A stretch of DNA of 64,000 bases from Streptomyces sp. NRRL F-2580 (GTDB lineage Bacteria; Actinomycetota; Actinomycetes; Streptomycetales; Streptomycetaceae). The notes beneath the pieces are model-generated. The model was not told the DNA's origin and searched no databases. It worked only from the letters and a program-made list of their open reading frames with translations. The DNA lies in assembly GCF_000720115.1 (NCBI RefSeq), contig NZ_JOIR01000028.1:1-64000 (forward strand). Direction: 5' to 3'. Position numbers and translations under genes: made by a program. Position 1 is the first letter of the stretch; each line of letters begins with the position of its first letter. Below are positions 35,403 to 43,562 of this stretch, one piece after another.

Positions 35403-35822
35403 TCAGACAGCCACCGCGTGGGGGCTGCGCTCCTGATCCGTACCCGGCACCGGGGCGGAGGGATCCGCGCCCAGCTCGACGATCCGGTTGTCGCCGTCCA
35501 CGTGCACGACGCGGGGCTTCAGCGCCCGGGCCTCAGCGTCCTCGACCTGTGCGTAGCTGATGAGGATGACCAGGTCCCCGGGGTGCACCAGATGGGCCGC
35601 GGCCCCGTTGATCCCGATGACCCCGGACCCGCGCTCGCCCTCGATGACGTAGGTCTCCAGCCGGGCGCCGTTGGTGATGTCCACGATGTGGACAAGCTCC
35701 CCGGGCAGCAGATCCGCCGCGTCCAGCAGATCGGCGTCGATGGTCACGGAGCCGACGTAGTGCAGGTCGGCCTGGGTGACGGTGGCCCGATGGATCTTGG
35801 ACTTGAACATGGTGCGAAGCAT
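35403..35822 (-). CDS. panD: Aspartate 1-decarboxylase
   Basis: A 139-residue pyruvoyl enzyme that makes beta-alanine from aspartate for pantothenate and CoA synthesis. The self-cleavage site Gly-Ser is visible in [15 protein letters not shown] (cut before Ser, near residue 28 of this start), and the downstream [22 protein letters not shown] is the classic second half. The start [17 protein letters not shown] matches the family; ATG 35822 has GGGAG eight bases upstream. The C-terminal tail beyond DNRIVEL is longer and more polar than in Escherichia coli. It heads a short operon with a GNAT and a racemase-like gene. Confidence 0.95.
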   Translation of the reverse strand: MLRTMFKSKIHRATVTQADLHYVGSVTIDADLLDAADLLPGELVHIVDITNGARLETYVIEGERGSGVIGINGAAAHLVHPGDLVILISYAQVEDAEARALKPRVVHVDGDNRIVELGADPSAPVPGTDQERSPHAVAV

Positions 35823-35876
35823 GCGAATACTCCCGATATGTCTGCTCCCTGCCTGCTTCACGCAGGTCAAGGGCGG

Positions 35877-36870
35877 TCATCGGAGCCTACAACGATTCGC
35901 GTCTCCGGTCAGCTCTCCCCAGCCAACGATGTCCATGTACCGCCCTTCCTCGATGCCGCGCCCGCGCCGGACGTCGCCCACGCTCACGGCTCCCTCCGTG
36001 ACTCCGGTGAGCAGTTCCGTTCCGCCTATGCGACCGGTGCGGTAATGGTCGGCCCAGCGGACGAATTCTCCGGGGGTGGTCTGGACGGAGCCGTCTCCGT
36101 ACTGTCTCCAAGGGAAGGAATTGGGAGTGAACGAGCCGTCCTTCTCGTCGTACGACTTCGCCTTGCCGGGAACGTCCACCCCCGGGGACAACCTCATGCG
36201 CAGGTGCAGCGAAGTGAAGAATTCCTGTTGGAGGAAGGCCGGGAACAGCTGGCCGGTGACCCTCTCGACGACAGCGCCAAGAGGACGTAGTTGGAGTTGG
36301 AGTTGGAGAATCGCCTGCCCGGCGGATCCTCCGGCTGCGAGGCGAGGATGGCCTCGATCGCTTCCTTCTGCCCGGCCGGATCCGTCAGCTCGATGCCCTT
36401 GGCCTCCAACAGGTCCTGGTAGTCGGTGATGCCGCTGGTGTGACGCATCATGTCGCCCAGCGTGACCTTCCGCGTCCAGGCGGGCGGATCGTCGAGGAAT
36501 GCGGACAGGGGGTCGTCCAGCGCGAGTCGGTGCCGCCCGGCCAGCAGGAGGACGGCGTCCGCGGTGAACTGCTTGGAGTTGGAGGCCATGTCGAAGACCG
36601 TCTTCGAGGTGATGGCGCGCCCGGTCGTCAGATCGGCCTCCCTCTCCCCGCCTCCCAGACGACGCTTCCCCGTACGCCGACGGCTGCCGCACAGCCCGGG
36701 CCGTCGGGAGAAGGCACCAACTCCCGGAGAACGTCCGCGCTGCGCTCCTCGCGGTCGTCGCCGGTCGCGTATGCCTGCGGCTGTGCGACACCGGCCAGTA
36801 CCACCGCGAGCATGGCGCCCCCGGCAGTGCACAACGACACCATCCGGCTCACGGACACCACCTTCCTCAT
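35877..36870 (-). pseudogene. Serine hydrolase (beta-lactamase-related) broken by two frameshifts and truncated
   Basis: The remains of a secreted penicillin-binding-protein-like hydrolase lie in three frames. Frame one (36870 to about 36650) gives the signal peptide MRKVVSVSRMVSLCTAGG to ADVLRELVPSPDGPGCAAAV and VVWEAG. A missing base in the G-run near 36645 moves to frame two, with DMASNSKQFTADAVLLLAG (the SxxK site, SNSK) and MMRHTSGITDYQDL. A second missing base near 36284, after YVLL, moves to frame three, with GAVVERVTGQLFPAFLQQEF and FVRWADHYRT. The C-terminal third of the family is missing. Its ATG overlaps the DUF2254 stop by one base (TGATG), so it was once coupled to that gene. Confidence 0.8.
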
Positions 36871-38159
36871 CAGGGAGCGATCTCGGGACGCGCCCCGCCG
36901 CCGAGGCCCTGTCGGTCGGCCGTGCGCGCGGCGGCGCGGCGGGCGGGGTCGGTGAACGCCCGCCGGACGGCTTCGTCGAGGAGGGCGAGCTCCGCGCGTA
37001 CCGCCGGCAGCCGCTCGTCCGGCAGGGTTTCGAGGAGGTCGTCCAGCAGTGCGCGGAGCCGCCTGCACACCTGGAGGGACGTGGCCCCGTACTCCCGGAT
37101 CTCGGTGACGCCGAGCTCCAGGTAGTCCTCCCAGCCGCGGCCCTCCACCACCAGCCGGGGCCGGCCCTCGCCGTCGGCGAGCACGTAGCGGCCGCGGAGC
37201 CGGGCCCGGCCGACCACGTGCAGGAACGTGTCGATGTGGTTGAGCACCTGTACGGCGGTCGTGGGGTCGTTCACGGCGGGCGAGAGGGCGCGGATGGCGA
37301 TGTCGACGAGGACGCGCAGGGCGAAGGCGGGATCCTGCTCGATGGTGCGCTCGGTGCCGAGGGCGACGAGCCCGGTCAGCCGCCGCGGGTCCGGCGCCCG
37401 CGCGCACCCGTGGGCCTCGACGAGCGAGGTGCCGGGCGGTACGAAGTCGCCGACCTGGTGGGCCAGTACGAGGACGCAGTCGTGGCGGACGGCGGTGGCG
37501 ATCAGTCCCGCCGCGTCGAACGCCTGGATGACTCCGCCCCGTTCGGACCGGATGAGGGTCACCGGACCGGCGGACGGCGGGGTGGACCCGTCGTGGGCCG
37601 AGGAGTGGTGGATGCGTTCCGTCGCGCGCAGGAGCACCTTCTCCCCCAGGCGCCCCACCAGGTCGGCGATGGCCACGGGCCGGAGGTTGTGGGTGAACCG
37701 GTTGAGGTAGATCAGCAGAAGCACGAGGCTGAGGGAGACGGCCACGCCGGACAGGGTCACTCCCAGGTCGGGGACCATGTCGGACTCGATCCTGCGCAAG
37801 AGGGAGAAGGCGTACGCGAACGTCCCGGCGAACGTGGCCAGTACCGCCTTCTGGAGTCGGTCGCGGTACCACAGGCGCATGTAGCGCGGGGACAGCGTTC
37901 CGGTGGCCTGCTGGACGACGAGGACGCCGATGGTCACGACGAACCCGAGCAGCGCGACCATGGCTCCGACGACGGAGCTGAGCACACTGCTCGCCGTCGA
38001 CGCGGAGTACCGCCAACTGTCCGGCCACCAGCCCGCGCCCTCCACTCCGGCGGCCCACTCGGCGAGCAGGGCTCCCAGCAGGAGTCCGATCAGAGGGATG
38101 ATCCACAGGCTCGCCTTGACGTACTGCATCAACCGGAAGCGTGCCGCCCAGGAGATCAT
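36870..38159 (-). CDS. DUF2254 family membrane protein
   Basis: A 429-residue membrane protein with four hydrophobic helices in the first 175 residues (LWIIPLIGLLLGALLA, SVVGAMVALLGFVVTIGVLVV, AVLATFAGTFAYAF, GVAVSLSLVLLLIYLN) and a soluble C-terminal part with RALSPAVNDPTTAVQVLNHID, the best-known family signature. DUF2254 proteins have no established function. The ATG at 38159 was chosen for its GGGAG ribosome site six bases upstream; an ATG at 38198 without a good site would add 13 residues. Its stop overlaps the start of the broken serine hydrolase. It is divergent from the GH15 gene. Confidence 0.88.
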   Translation of the reverse strand: MISWAARFRLMQYVKASLWIIPLIGLLLGALLAEWAAGVEGAGWWPDSWRYSASTASSVLSSVVGAMVALLGFVVTIGVLVVQQATGTLSPRYMRLWYRDRLQKAVLATFAGTFAYAFSLLRRIESDMVPDLGVTLSGVAVSLSLVLLLIYLNRFTHNLRPVAIADLVGRLGEKVLLRATERIHHSSAHDGSTPPSAGPVTLIRSERGGVIQAFDAAGLIATAVRHDCVLVLAHQVGDFVPPGTSLVEAHGCARAPDPRRLTGLVALGTERTIEQDPAFALRVLVDIAIRALSPAVNDPTTAVQVLNHIDTFLHVVGRARLRGRYVLADGEGRPRLVVEGRGWEDYLELGVTEIREYGATSLQVCRRLRALLDDLLETLPDERLPAVRAELALLDEAVRRAFTDPARRAAARTADRQGLGGGARPEIAP

Positions 38160-38226
38160 CGTCCGCTCCCGCCTGAACATCCGGCTCGTGGTTCTCATAC
38201 TAGAGCCGTTCACCGGCGGGTGCAGG

Positions 38227-38266
38227 GGCGCGGCGTTCCCGGCGGGCCCACCGGGAACGCCGCGCC
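38227..38266. other. Strong hairpin in the divergent DUF2254/GH15 promoter region
   Basis: GGCGCGGCGTTCCCGG (38227-38242) pairs perfectly with CCGGGAACGCCGCGCC (38251-38266), a 16-bp stem with an 8-base loop. It lies between two divergent starts, where a terminator is not expected, 35 bp before the GH15 ATG. It may be an operator dyad, a 5-prime leader structure or a leftover terminator. Confidence 0.65.
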
Positions 38267-38300
38267 TAAGCTGAGGGAGTGGCGTCGGAAGGGTCCTCCC

Positions 38301-40148
38301 ATGGCTGACTACCCGCTGATCGAGAACCACGGCCTGATCGGTGATCTGCAGACCGCGGCGCTGGTGACCACCGAGGGAACCATCGACTGGTTCTGCTGCC
38401 CGCGCTTCGATTCGCCCAGTGTGTTCGGAGCTCTTCTCGACTGGGAGAAGGGCGGCCATTTCACGGTCAGACCGACGGACGAGACGTACACCACGAAGCA
38501 GCTGTACCTGCCGGACACCGCGATCCTCGTGACGCGGTTCATGACCGAGGCCGGTGCCGGCGAGGTGGTCGACTTCATGCCGGTGACCGGAAGGACGGCC
38601 ACGGACCACCACCGCCTGGTCCGCATGCTCCGGTGCGTCCGCGGCAGCATGACGTTCCGGATCGACATCGCCCCACGGTTCGACTACGGGCGCAAGCCCC
38701 ACACCCTGCGCCTCACCGAGAACGGGGCGGTGTTCGCCTCGGACGATCTGGAGCTCACGCTCAGCGTGGTGCGCGAGCCCGAGGACGAACGGGTGGTGCA
38801 CACCCTCACCGGCGATCACGACCTGCGCGTCACGCTTCCGCTGGAGGCCGGGCAACAGCGTGGGCTGGTCATGGAGTCGGCCGCGGAGGGGCCGCCGCGC
38901 GAGATCCGCGTCGCCGAGTTCCAGGAACTGTTCGCCGAAACCCGGCAGTTCTGGCGCTCGTGGCTCCACCAGTCCCGGTACTCGGGCCGCTGGCGCGAGA
39001 TGGTGGAGCGCTCCGCCATCACGCTGAAGCTGATGACGTACGCACCCAGCGGGGCCCTGGTGGCGGCCCCGACGGCCGGTCTGCCGGAGCAGTTGGGCGG
39101 CGAGCGCAACTGGGACTACCGGTTCACCTGGATCCGGGACGCGTCCTTCTCCGTGTACGCCCTGCTGGGACTGGGGTTCACGGAGGAGGCGCGGGCGTTC
39201 ATCGCCTGGCTGGGCGACCGGGTGAAGGAGAAGGCCGGCAGCGACGGCGACTCGGGGCCGCTGAACATCATGTACCGGGTGGACGGTTCCTCCGACCTCT
39301 ACGAGGAGACCCTGGACCACTGGGAGGGGTACCAGCGGTCCGCCCCGGTGCGCATCGGCAACGGCGCGGCGACGCAGTTGCAGCTGGACATCTACGGCGA
39401 GGCGCTCGACAGCATCTCCTTCGCCCACCAGCACGGCATCCACCTGGACATCCACGGCTGGACCTCGCTGCGCACCCTGCTGGAGTGGCTCGTGGACCAC
39501 TGGGACCAGGCCGGTGAGGGACTGTGGGAGACCCGGGGCGGGCGCAAGCACTTCACGTACGGCCGGGTGATGTCGTGGGTCGCGTTCGACCGCGCGCTGC
39601 GGCTGGCGGTCGCCCACGGCCGACCGGCCGAAAGCGGCCGCTGGGCCGCCGAGCGCGACAACATCTACGAGCAGATCCTGGCGAAGGGCTGGGACCCCGA
39701 CCGCAAGGCCTTCGTGCAGCACTACGGCAGCGATGTGCTCGACTCCGCACTGCTGCGGATGCCGACCGTGGGGTTCATCACGCCCGACGACCCGATGTGG
39801 CAGTCCACTTTGGATGCGATGGACCGCGAGCTGGTCACCGACAGCCTGGTCTACCGCTACAACCCCGAGGCATCGCCCGACGGCCTGCGCGGCAACGAGG
39901 GAACCTTCTCCCTGTGCACCTTCATGTACGTCGACGCGCTGGCCCGCGCCGGGCGGGCCGATCAGGCCAGGCTGGTACTCGAGAAGATGATGACGTACGC
40001 CAACCACCTGGGCCTGTACTCCGAGGAGATCGCCCTGACGGGCCGCCAGCTCGGCAACTTCCCGCAGGCGTTCACCCACCTTGCGCTCATCGACGCGGCC
40101 ATCACCCTGGACGAGACCCTGAACCGCATGGCGCGGAGCGGCGGCTAG
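38301..40148 (+). CDS. GH15 family glucanase/trehalase-type hydrolase
   Basis: A 615-residue enzyme of the glycoside hydrolase family 15 trehalase/glucoamylase branch. It has an N-terminal beta domain (LIENHGLIGDLQTAALVTTEGTIDWFC), then an (alpha/alpha)6 barrel with GGERNWDYRFTWIRDASFS, GEGLWETRGG and the C-terminal signature TGRQLGNFPQAFTHLALI. Mycobacterial and streptomycete members of this type hydrolyse trehalose. No signal peptide is seen, so it acts in the cytosol. The ATG at 38301 has GGAAGGG upstream. A close paralogue lies at 59416-61278. Trehalose turnover fits the stress-type neighbourhood. A terminator follows. Confidence 0.92.
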   Translation: MADYPLIENHGLIGDLQTAALVTTEGTIDWFCCPRFDSPSVFGALLDWEKGGHFTVRPTDETYTTKQLYLPDTAILVTRFMTEAGAGEVVDFMPVTGRTATDHHRLVRMLRCVRGSMTFRIDIAPRFDYGRKPHTLRLTENGAVFASDDLELTLSVVREPEDERVVHTLTGDHDLRVTLPLEAGQQRGLVMESAAEGPPREIRVAEFQELFAETRQFWRSWLHQSRYSGRWREMVERSAITLKLMTYAPSGALVAAPTAGLPEQLGGERNWDYRFTWIRDASFSVYALLGLGFTEEARAFIAWLGDRVKEKAGSDGDSGPLNIMYRVDGSSDLYEETLDHWEGYQRSAPVRIGNGAATQLQLDIYGEALDSISFAHQHGIHLDIHGWTSLRTLLEWLVDHWDQAGEGLWETRGGRKHFTYGRVMSWVAFDRALRLAVAHGRPAESGRWAAERDNIYEQILAKGWDPDRKAFVQHYGSDVLDSALLRMPTVGFITPDDPMWQSTLDAMDRELVTDSLVYRYNPEASPDGLRGNEGTFSLCTFMYVDALARAGRADQARLVLEKMMTYANHLGLYSEEIALTGRQLGNFPQAFTHLALIDAAITLDETLNRMARSGG

Positions 40149-40182
40149 GGCCTCCCGGCACCCCCGGGCAGCCGGGAGGCCC
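40148..40182. terminator. Hairpin terminator after the GH15 gene
   Basis: GGGCCTCCCGGC (40148-40159) pairs perfectly with GCCGGGAGGCCC (40171-40182), a 12-bp stem with an 11-base loop. It begins at the TAG stop and also serves the convergent gene at 40213. Confidence 0.85.
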
Positions 40183-40212
40183 GGTCGAGCGCAGTCCTTG
40201 CGCCTGGGCCGG

Positions 40213-40578
40213 TCAGCGGCAGTTGACCCAGTTGTTGGACTTGAAGTAGTAGCTCTGGCCGCCGGAGCCCTTGGCCCCCTTGGCGACAATGGTGCTGCTG
40301 CCGGAGTAGTTGGTTCCCGAGTACGCCTTGAAGTCACAGGAAGCGCCGTGGTTGTACCAGGACTTGAAGTTCTGGAACACCGCGTACTGGGTCAGGCTGG
40401 CGTTGGTCCCGGCGACCTGCTGCCGCTGGCCGGTGTAGTTCGATCCGGACCAGACGCAGAAGTAGCCCGAGGGGCAGTCCGACGCCGCCGCACTCGCGGT
40501 TCCCGCGCCCCCGACCAGCAGACCGCCGGTCAGCGCGATACCGCCGGCAATGCCTGCAAGGTTCCTCGTCATACGCAT
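40213..40578 (-). CDS. Secreted peptidase inhibitor, family I36 type
   Basis: A 121-residue exported protein. The signal peptide (LAGIAGGIALTGGLLVGGAGTASA) ends near residue 30, followed by a compact crystallin-like domain with four cysteines: DCPSGYFCVWSGSNYTGQRQQ, SWYNHGASCDFKAYSGTNYSG and NNWVNCR. This matches the streptomycete metalloproteinase-inhibitor-like I36 group. The repeated SGxNYxG pattern marks two Greek-key-like motifs. The ATG at 40578 has AAGGGGA seven bases upstream; MTRN two codons later is an alternative. Inhibition of an extracellular protease is the family role; the target is unknown. Confidence 0.85.
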   Translation of the reverse strand: MRMTRNLAGIAGGIALTGGLLVGGAGTASAAASDCPSGYFCVWSGSNYTGQRQQVAGTNASLTQYAVFQNFKSWYNHGASCDFKAYSGTNYSGSSTIVAKGAKGSGGQSYYFKSNNWVNCR

Positions 40579-40703
40579 GCCTTGTCCCCTTTGACGTGGA
40601 GGTGTGCCACCGACTCGACCGGCCGGCGGTTGGCGAACTCGGCATGAGTCTGAGGGCGGACCCCAGGACGGGTCTTGTAGAAAACGGCGCTCGGGGATTC
40701 GGC

Positions 40704-42470
40704 CTAGGTCTCCGGGACGGGGCCGAGCAGGACGACGACGTCGCCCTTTTGCGGGGTCGGGGGCTGGGTCGCGTCCACCGGGTCCAGGCGGCCTTCGGCG
40801 CTGACCAGGAACAGCGTTTCGTGTCCCCGCGGGACCGGGTCGGAGGCCGGCTGGACGAGGAACCGGGCGCCCTGTTCGTAGCGTGTCGCCAGGACGTGCC
40901 TGACGAGTGAGCCGCCGAACAGGATGGCGCCGCCCGTGTAGGGCGCGACGACGCCGTGGCTCTCGTGGGGAGGTCCCACCCGGTAGACCGGCCCCTCGAC
41001 GTTGTCCTGGACCACCACCGAGGCGAGCGCGTTGAAGTCGTCGTCGTCCGTGAGCAGGAAGACGGCGTTGACCCCCTCCAGCCGGGCCCGGGGGTTGGTG
41101 GCCGTGGCCAGCAGGTCTCCTCTGGCCAGTTTGATCCCGGCGTCCTTGATCCGTTCACGTTCCTCGCCCATTCCCGCCCACATCTGTACGTCCAGCCCCG
41201 TCGACCGCAGGGCCGTGCCCAGCGCGATCGTCCACGGGGCTCCGCCCACGAGCAGCGGCCGTGTGAGGTTCGGCCGGGCGACGCCGAGCCGCCGGGCCAC
41301 GGGGCCGGCGGTCAGGGCGTACAGCACGACCGTCGAGACGATCACGAGGAAGGTGATGGGAAGGATCTTGGAGGCGCCGCGCAGCCCCAATTGGACGAGG
41401 CCGGCGGCGAAGGCCGCCGCGGTGGAGGCCGCGACGATGCCGCGCGGAGCCATCCATCCCGCGAACGCCCGTTCCCCCGGGGTCATGTCCTTGCCCATGG
41501 TGGCGACGAAGGCCACGAGCGGCCGTACCACCAGGACCAGGAACGCGACGAGGGCCAGGGTGGGAAGGAGCACGGGGACCAGGGAGGCCGGGGTGACGCT
41601 GGCCGAGATGGAGATGAACAGCAGCCCGATGATCAGCTGGACCAGTGTCTCGAAGAAGGGCCGGCGCGCGGGCATGTCGAAGCCCCGGATGTTGGCCGCG
41701 GCCATGCCGGTGACGATCGCGGCGATGAGCCCGGTGTCGTCGCGGACGATGTCGCAGCCCGCCGACACGGCGATCACCGTGGCCAGTTGCGCCAGGGTGC
41801 CGAGCGTCTCGCCGAGCCGCAGCACGCGCAGGGTCAGCCACAGCAGTGCGACGCCCACGGCTCCGCCGACGAGGCCGACGGCCATGCTGATGAGGAACTG
41901 GCCGATCTGGTAGCCGCGGCCGATGTCGATCCGGTTCGTCGTGTCGATGGCGTGGAAGACGAGTGCCCCGAGGATGGCGCCGATGGGGTCGGTCAGTGTC
42001 CCTTCCCAGATCAGCAGGCGCCGCACCTTGTCCGTCGGCCGCACGTACTGGAGCAGGGGCCCCACGACCGTGGGCCCCGACACGACGAGGATCATGCCGA
42101 CCATCGCGGCCACCCTGAGCGACATGCCGAACAGGACCGGGCCGACCGCGCAGACGGCCAGGAAGGTGAAGGCCACACCGAAGAGGAGCAGCCTGCCCAC
42201 GATCGCGCGGGTGTCGCCGGTGAGGTTGCGCAGGTCGAGGCCGAGACCGGCGTCGTAGAGGATCACCGCCACGGACAGGGACACGAGGGCGGAGAAGTCC
42301 TCCCCGACGAGCTGGTCCGGGTGGACGACGTCGGTCAGGGCGCCCGCGGCGAAGCCGACCGGCAGCAGCAGGATCAGCGCGGGGACGCGGAGCCTTCCGG
42401 CGAGGATCTGGCAGGCGGCGGCCAGCGCCACGACCAGGGCGATGCCGAGGAGGATGTCGTCCTCGCTCAC
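40704..42470 (-). CDS. CPA1-type cation:proton antiporter with C-terminal TrkA-like domain
   Basis: A 588-residue membrane transporter. Residues 1 to about 400 form 12 or so helices; WEGTLTDPIGAILGALVF holds the ion-binding Asp-Pro, and GWMAPRGIVAASTAAAFA fits the family. The C-terminal 190 residues resemble an RCK/TrkA-N-type regulatory domain, with VNAVFLLTDDDDFNALASVVVQD, and a final GDVVVLLG segment like TrkA-C. It probably exchanges Na+ or K+ for protons under ligand control. The GTG at 42470 has AAGGAG seven bases upstream. It follows cydB by 39 bp and is probably the last gene of the SDR-cydAB operon, coupling respiration with ion balance. Confidence 0.88.
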   Translation of the reverse strand: MSEDDILLGIALVVALAAACQILAGRLRVPALILLLPVGFAAGALTDVVHPDQLVGEDFSALVSLSVAVILYDAGLGLDLRNLTGDTRAIVGRLLLFGVAFTFLAVCAVGPVLFGMSLRVAAMVGMILVVSGPTVVGPLLQYVRPTDKVRRLLIWEGTLTDPIGAILGALVFHAIDTTNRIDIGRGYQIGQFLISMAVGLVGGAVGVALLWLTLRVLRLGETLGTLAQLATVIAVSAGCDIVRDDTGLIAAIVTGMAAANIRGFDMPARRPFFETLVQLIIGLLFISISASVTPASLVPVLLPTLALVAFLVLVVRPLVAFVATMGKDMTPGERAFAGWMAPRGIVAASTAAAFAAGLVQLGLRGASKILPITFLVIVSTVVLYALTAGPVARRLGVARPNLTRPLLVGGAPWTIALGTALRSTGLDVQMWAGMGEERERIKDAGIKLARGDLLATATNPRARLEGVNAVFLLTDDDDFNALASVVVQDNVEGPVYRVGPPHESHGVVAPYTGGAILFGGSLVRHVLATRYEQGARFLVQPASDPVPRGHETLFLVSAEGRLDPVDATQPPTPQKGDVVVLLGPVPET

Positions 42471-42509
42471 AGCGGTCTCCTTCCTCGCCCCGCGGGCGCG
42501 ACGGTGGAC

Positions 42510-43562
42510 TCAGTCGCCGTCGACCGCGTCCCCGCGCAGGGGGCCGGTCGGTCGCAGGTCGGCGTCGGTGAGGGGCTCCAGCTCGCCATGGGTGTCCAGC
42601 CAGTAGAGGAAGAAGACGGCCGGGAGGACGAACAGCAGGGCGACGAGGCTGACCACCGACAGCCAGAGCAGCGTCTGGGAATCGCCCGCGGCGTCCGCCA
42701 CCGACAGGGAGGTGGGGATGAGGTAGGGGCGCTGCGCGAGCCCCCAGGCGAAGACGGCCGCGCCGACGATCCCGACGGCGCTGAAGCGGGCCCAGTGCGT
42801 CTGTCCCCGCAGCACGAGCAGTCCCGTGGCGACGAAGAACACCGCGGACACGATCGCGAGGGCGAGCCCCGCACCGTGGGTCAGCCCGTGCCAGACGTGG
42901 GGGGCGTCGCCGCGGGTGACGAGGAGGACGCCGACGGCCGTCAGGGCGACCGCGACGAGAGCGGCGAGGGCGCGGAGCCGGAAGTAGCCGACCAGGTCGG
43001 GTGCGTCGAAGCGCTTGGCGTCGGCGGTCAGGAACACGGCGCCGAGGAGTGCGGTCCCGGCGACGGTGAGCAGCCCGAACAGGAGGGACGCGGGGGTGGC
43101 CCAGGCGTGCGCCGAGGCCTCGGTTCCCGGTGCGATCCGGCCGGAGGCGATGGCGCCGACGGCCGCCCCGAGGCAGAAGGGGGTCAGTAGGGAGGCGATG
43201 GCGAACACGGCGCCGTAGAGGCGCCGCCGGGCCAGCCGGCGGCTGGGTTTGCGCAGGGCGAATCCGGCGCCGCGCAGGACCATGCCGAGGGCGGCCAGCG
43301 CGAAGGGCAGCCACATCGCGGTGAACACCGTCTGGAAGAGCACGGGGAATCCGGTCCACATGAGGATGAGGACGAAGATCAGCCAGACGTTGTTGACCTC
43401 CCAGACGGGTGCCATGGCGTGGTCGATCAGCCATCGGGGGCGCTTGCCGCGCTCGGTTCCGCCGGCCGTCAGGTCCCAGAAGCCCGCCCCGTAGTCGGTC
43501 CCGCCACCGCAGGCGTACGCGGCCACGGCCAGCAGCAGGACGAAGGCGACGAACTCGGCCAT
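42510..43562 (-). CDS. cydB: Cytochrome bd ubiquinol oxidase subunit II
   Basis: A 350-residue membrane subunit of the bd oxidase, which reduces oxygen with menaquinol and works at low oxygen. The N-terminus is typical: FVAFVLLLAVAAYACGGGTDYGAGFWDL, then HAMAPVWEVNNVWLIFVLILMWTGFP; eight to nine helices follow. The ATG at 43562 overlaps the cydA TGA (TGATG); a GTG three bases upstream is also possible, with GGAGG six bases before it. Together with cydA this makes a complete oxidase. The assembly transporter genes cydC and cydD are not in this window. Confidence 0.94.
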   Translation of the reverse strand: MAEFVAFVLLLAVAAYACGGGTDYGAGFWDLTAGGTERGKRPRWLIDHAMAPVWEVNNVWLIFVLILMWTGFPVLFQTVFTAMWLPFALAALGMVLRGAGFALRKPSRRLARRRLYGAVFAIASLLTPFCLGAAVGAIASGRIAPGTEASAHAWATPASLLFGLLTVAGTALLGAVFLTADAKRFDAPDLVGYFRLRALAALVAVALTAVGVLLVTRGDAPHVWHGLTHGAGLALAIVSAVFFVATGLLVLRGQTHWARFSAVGIVGAAVFAWGLAQRPYLIPTSLSVADAAGDSQTLLWLSVVSLVALLFVLPAVFFLYWLDTHGELEPLTDADLRPTGPLRGDAVDGD

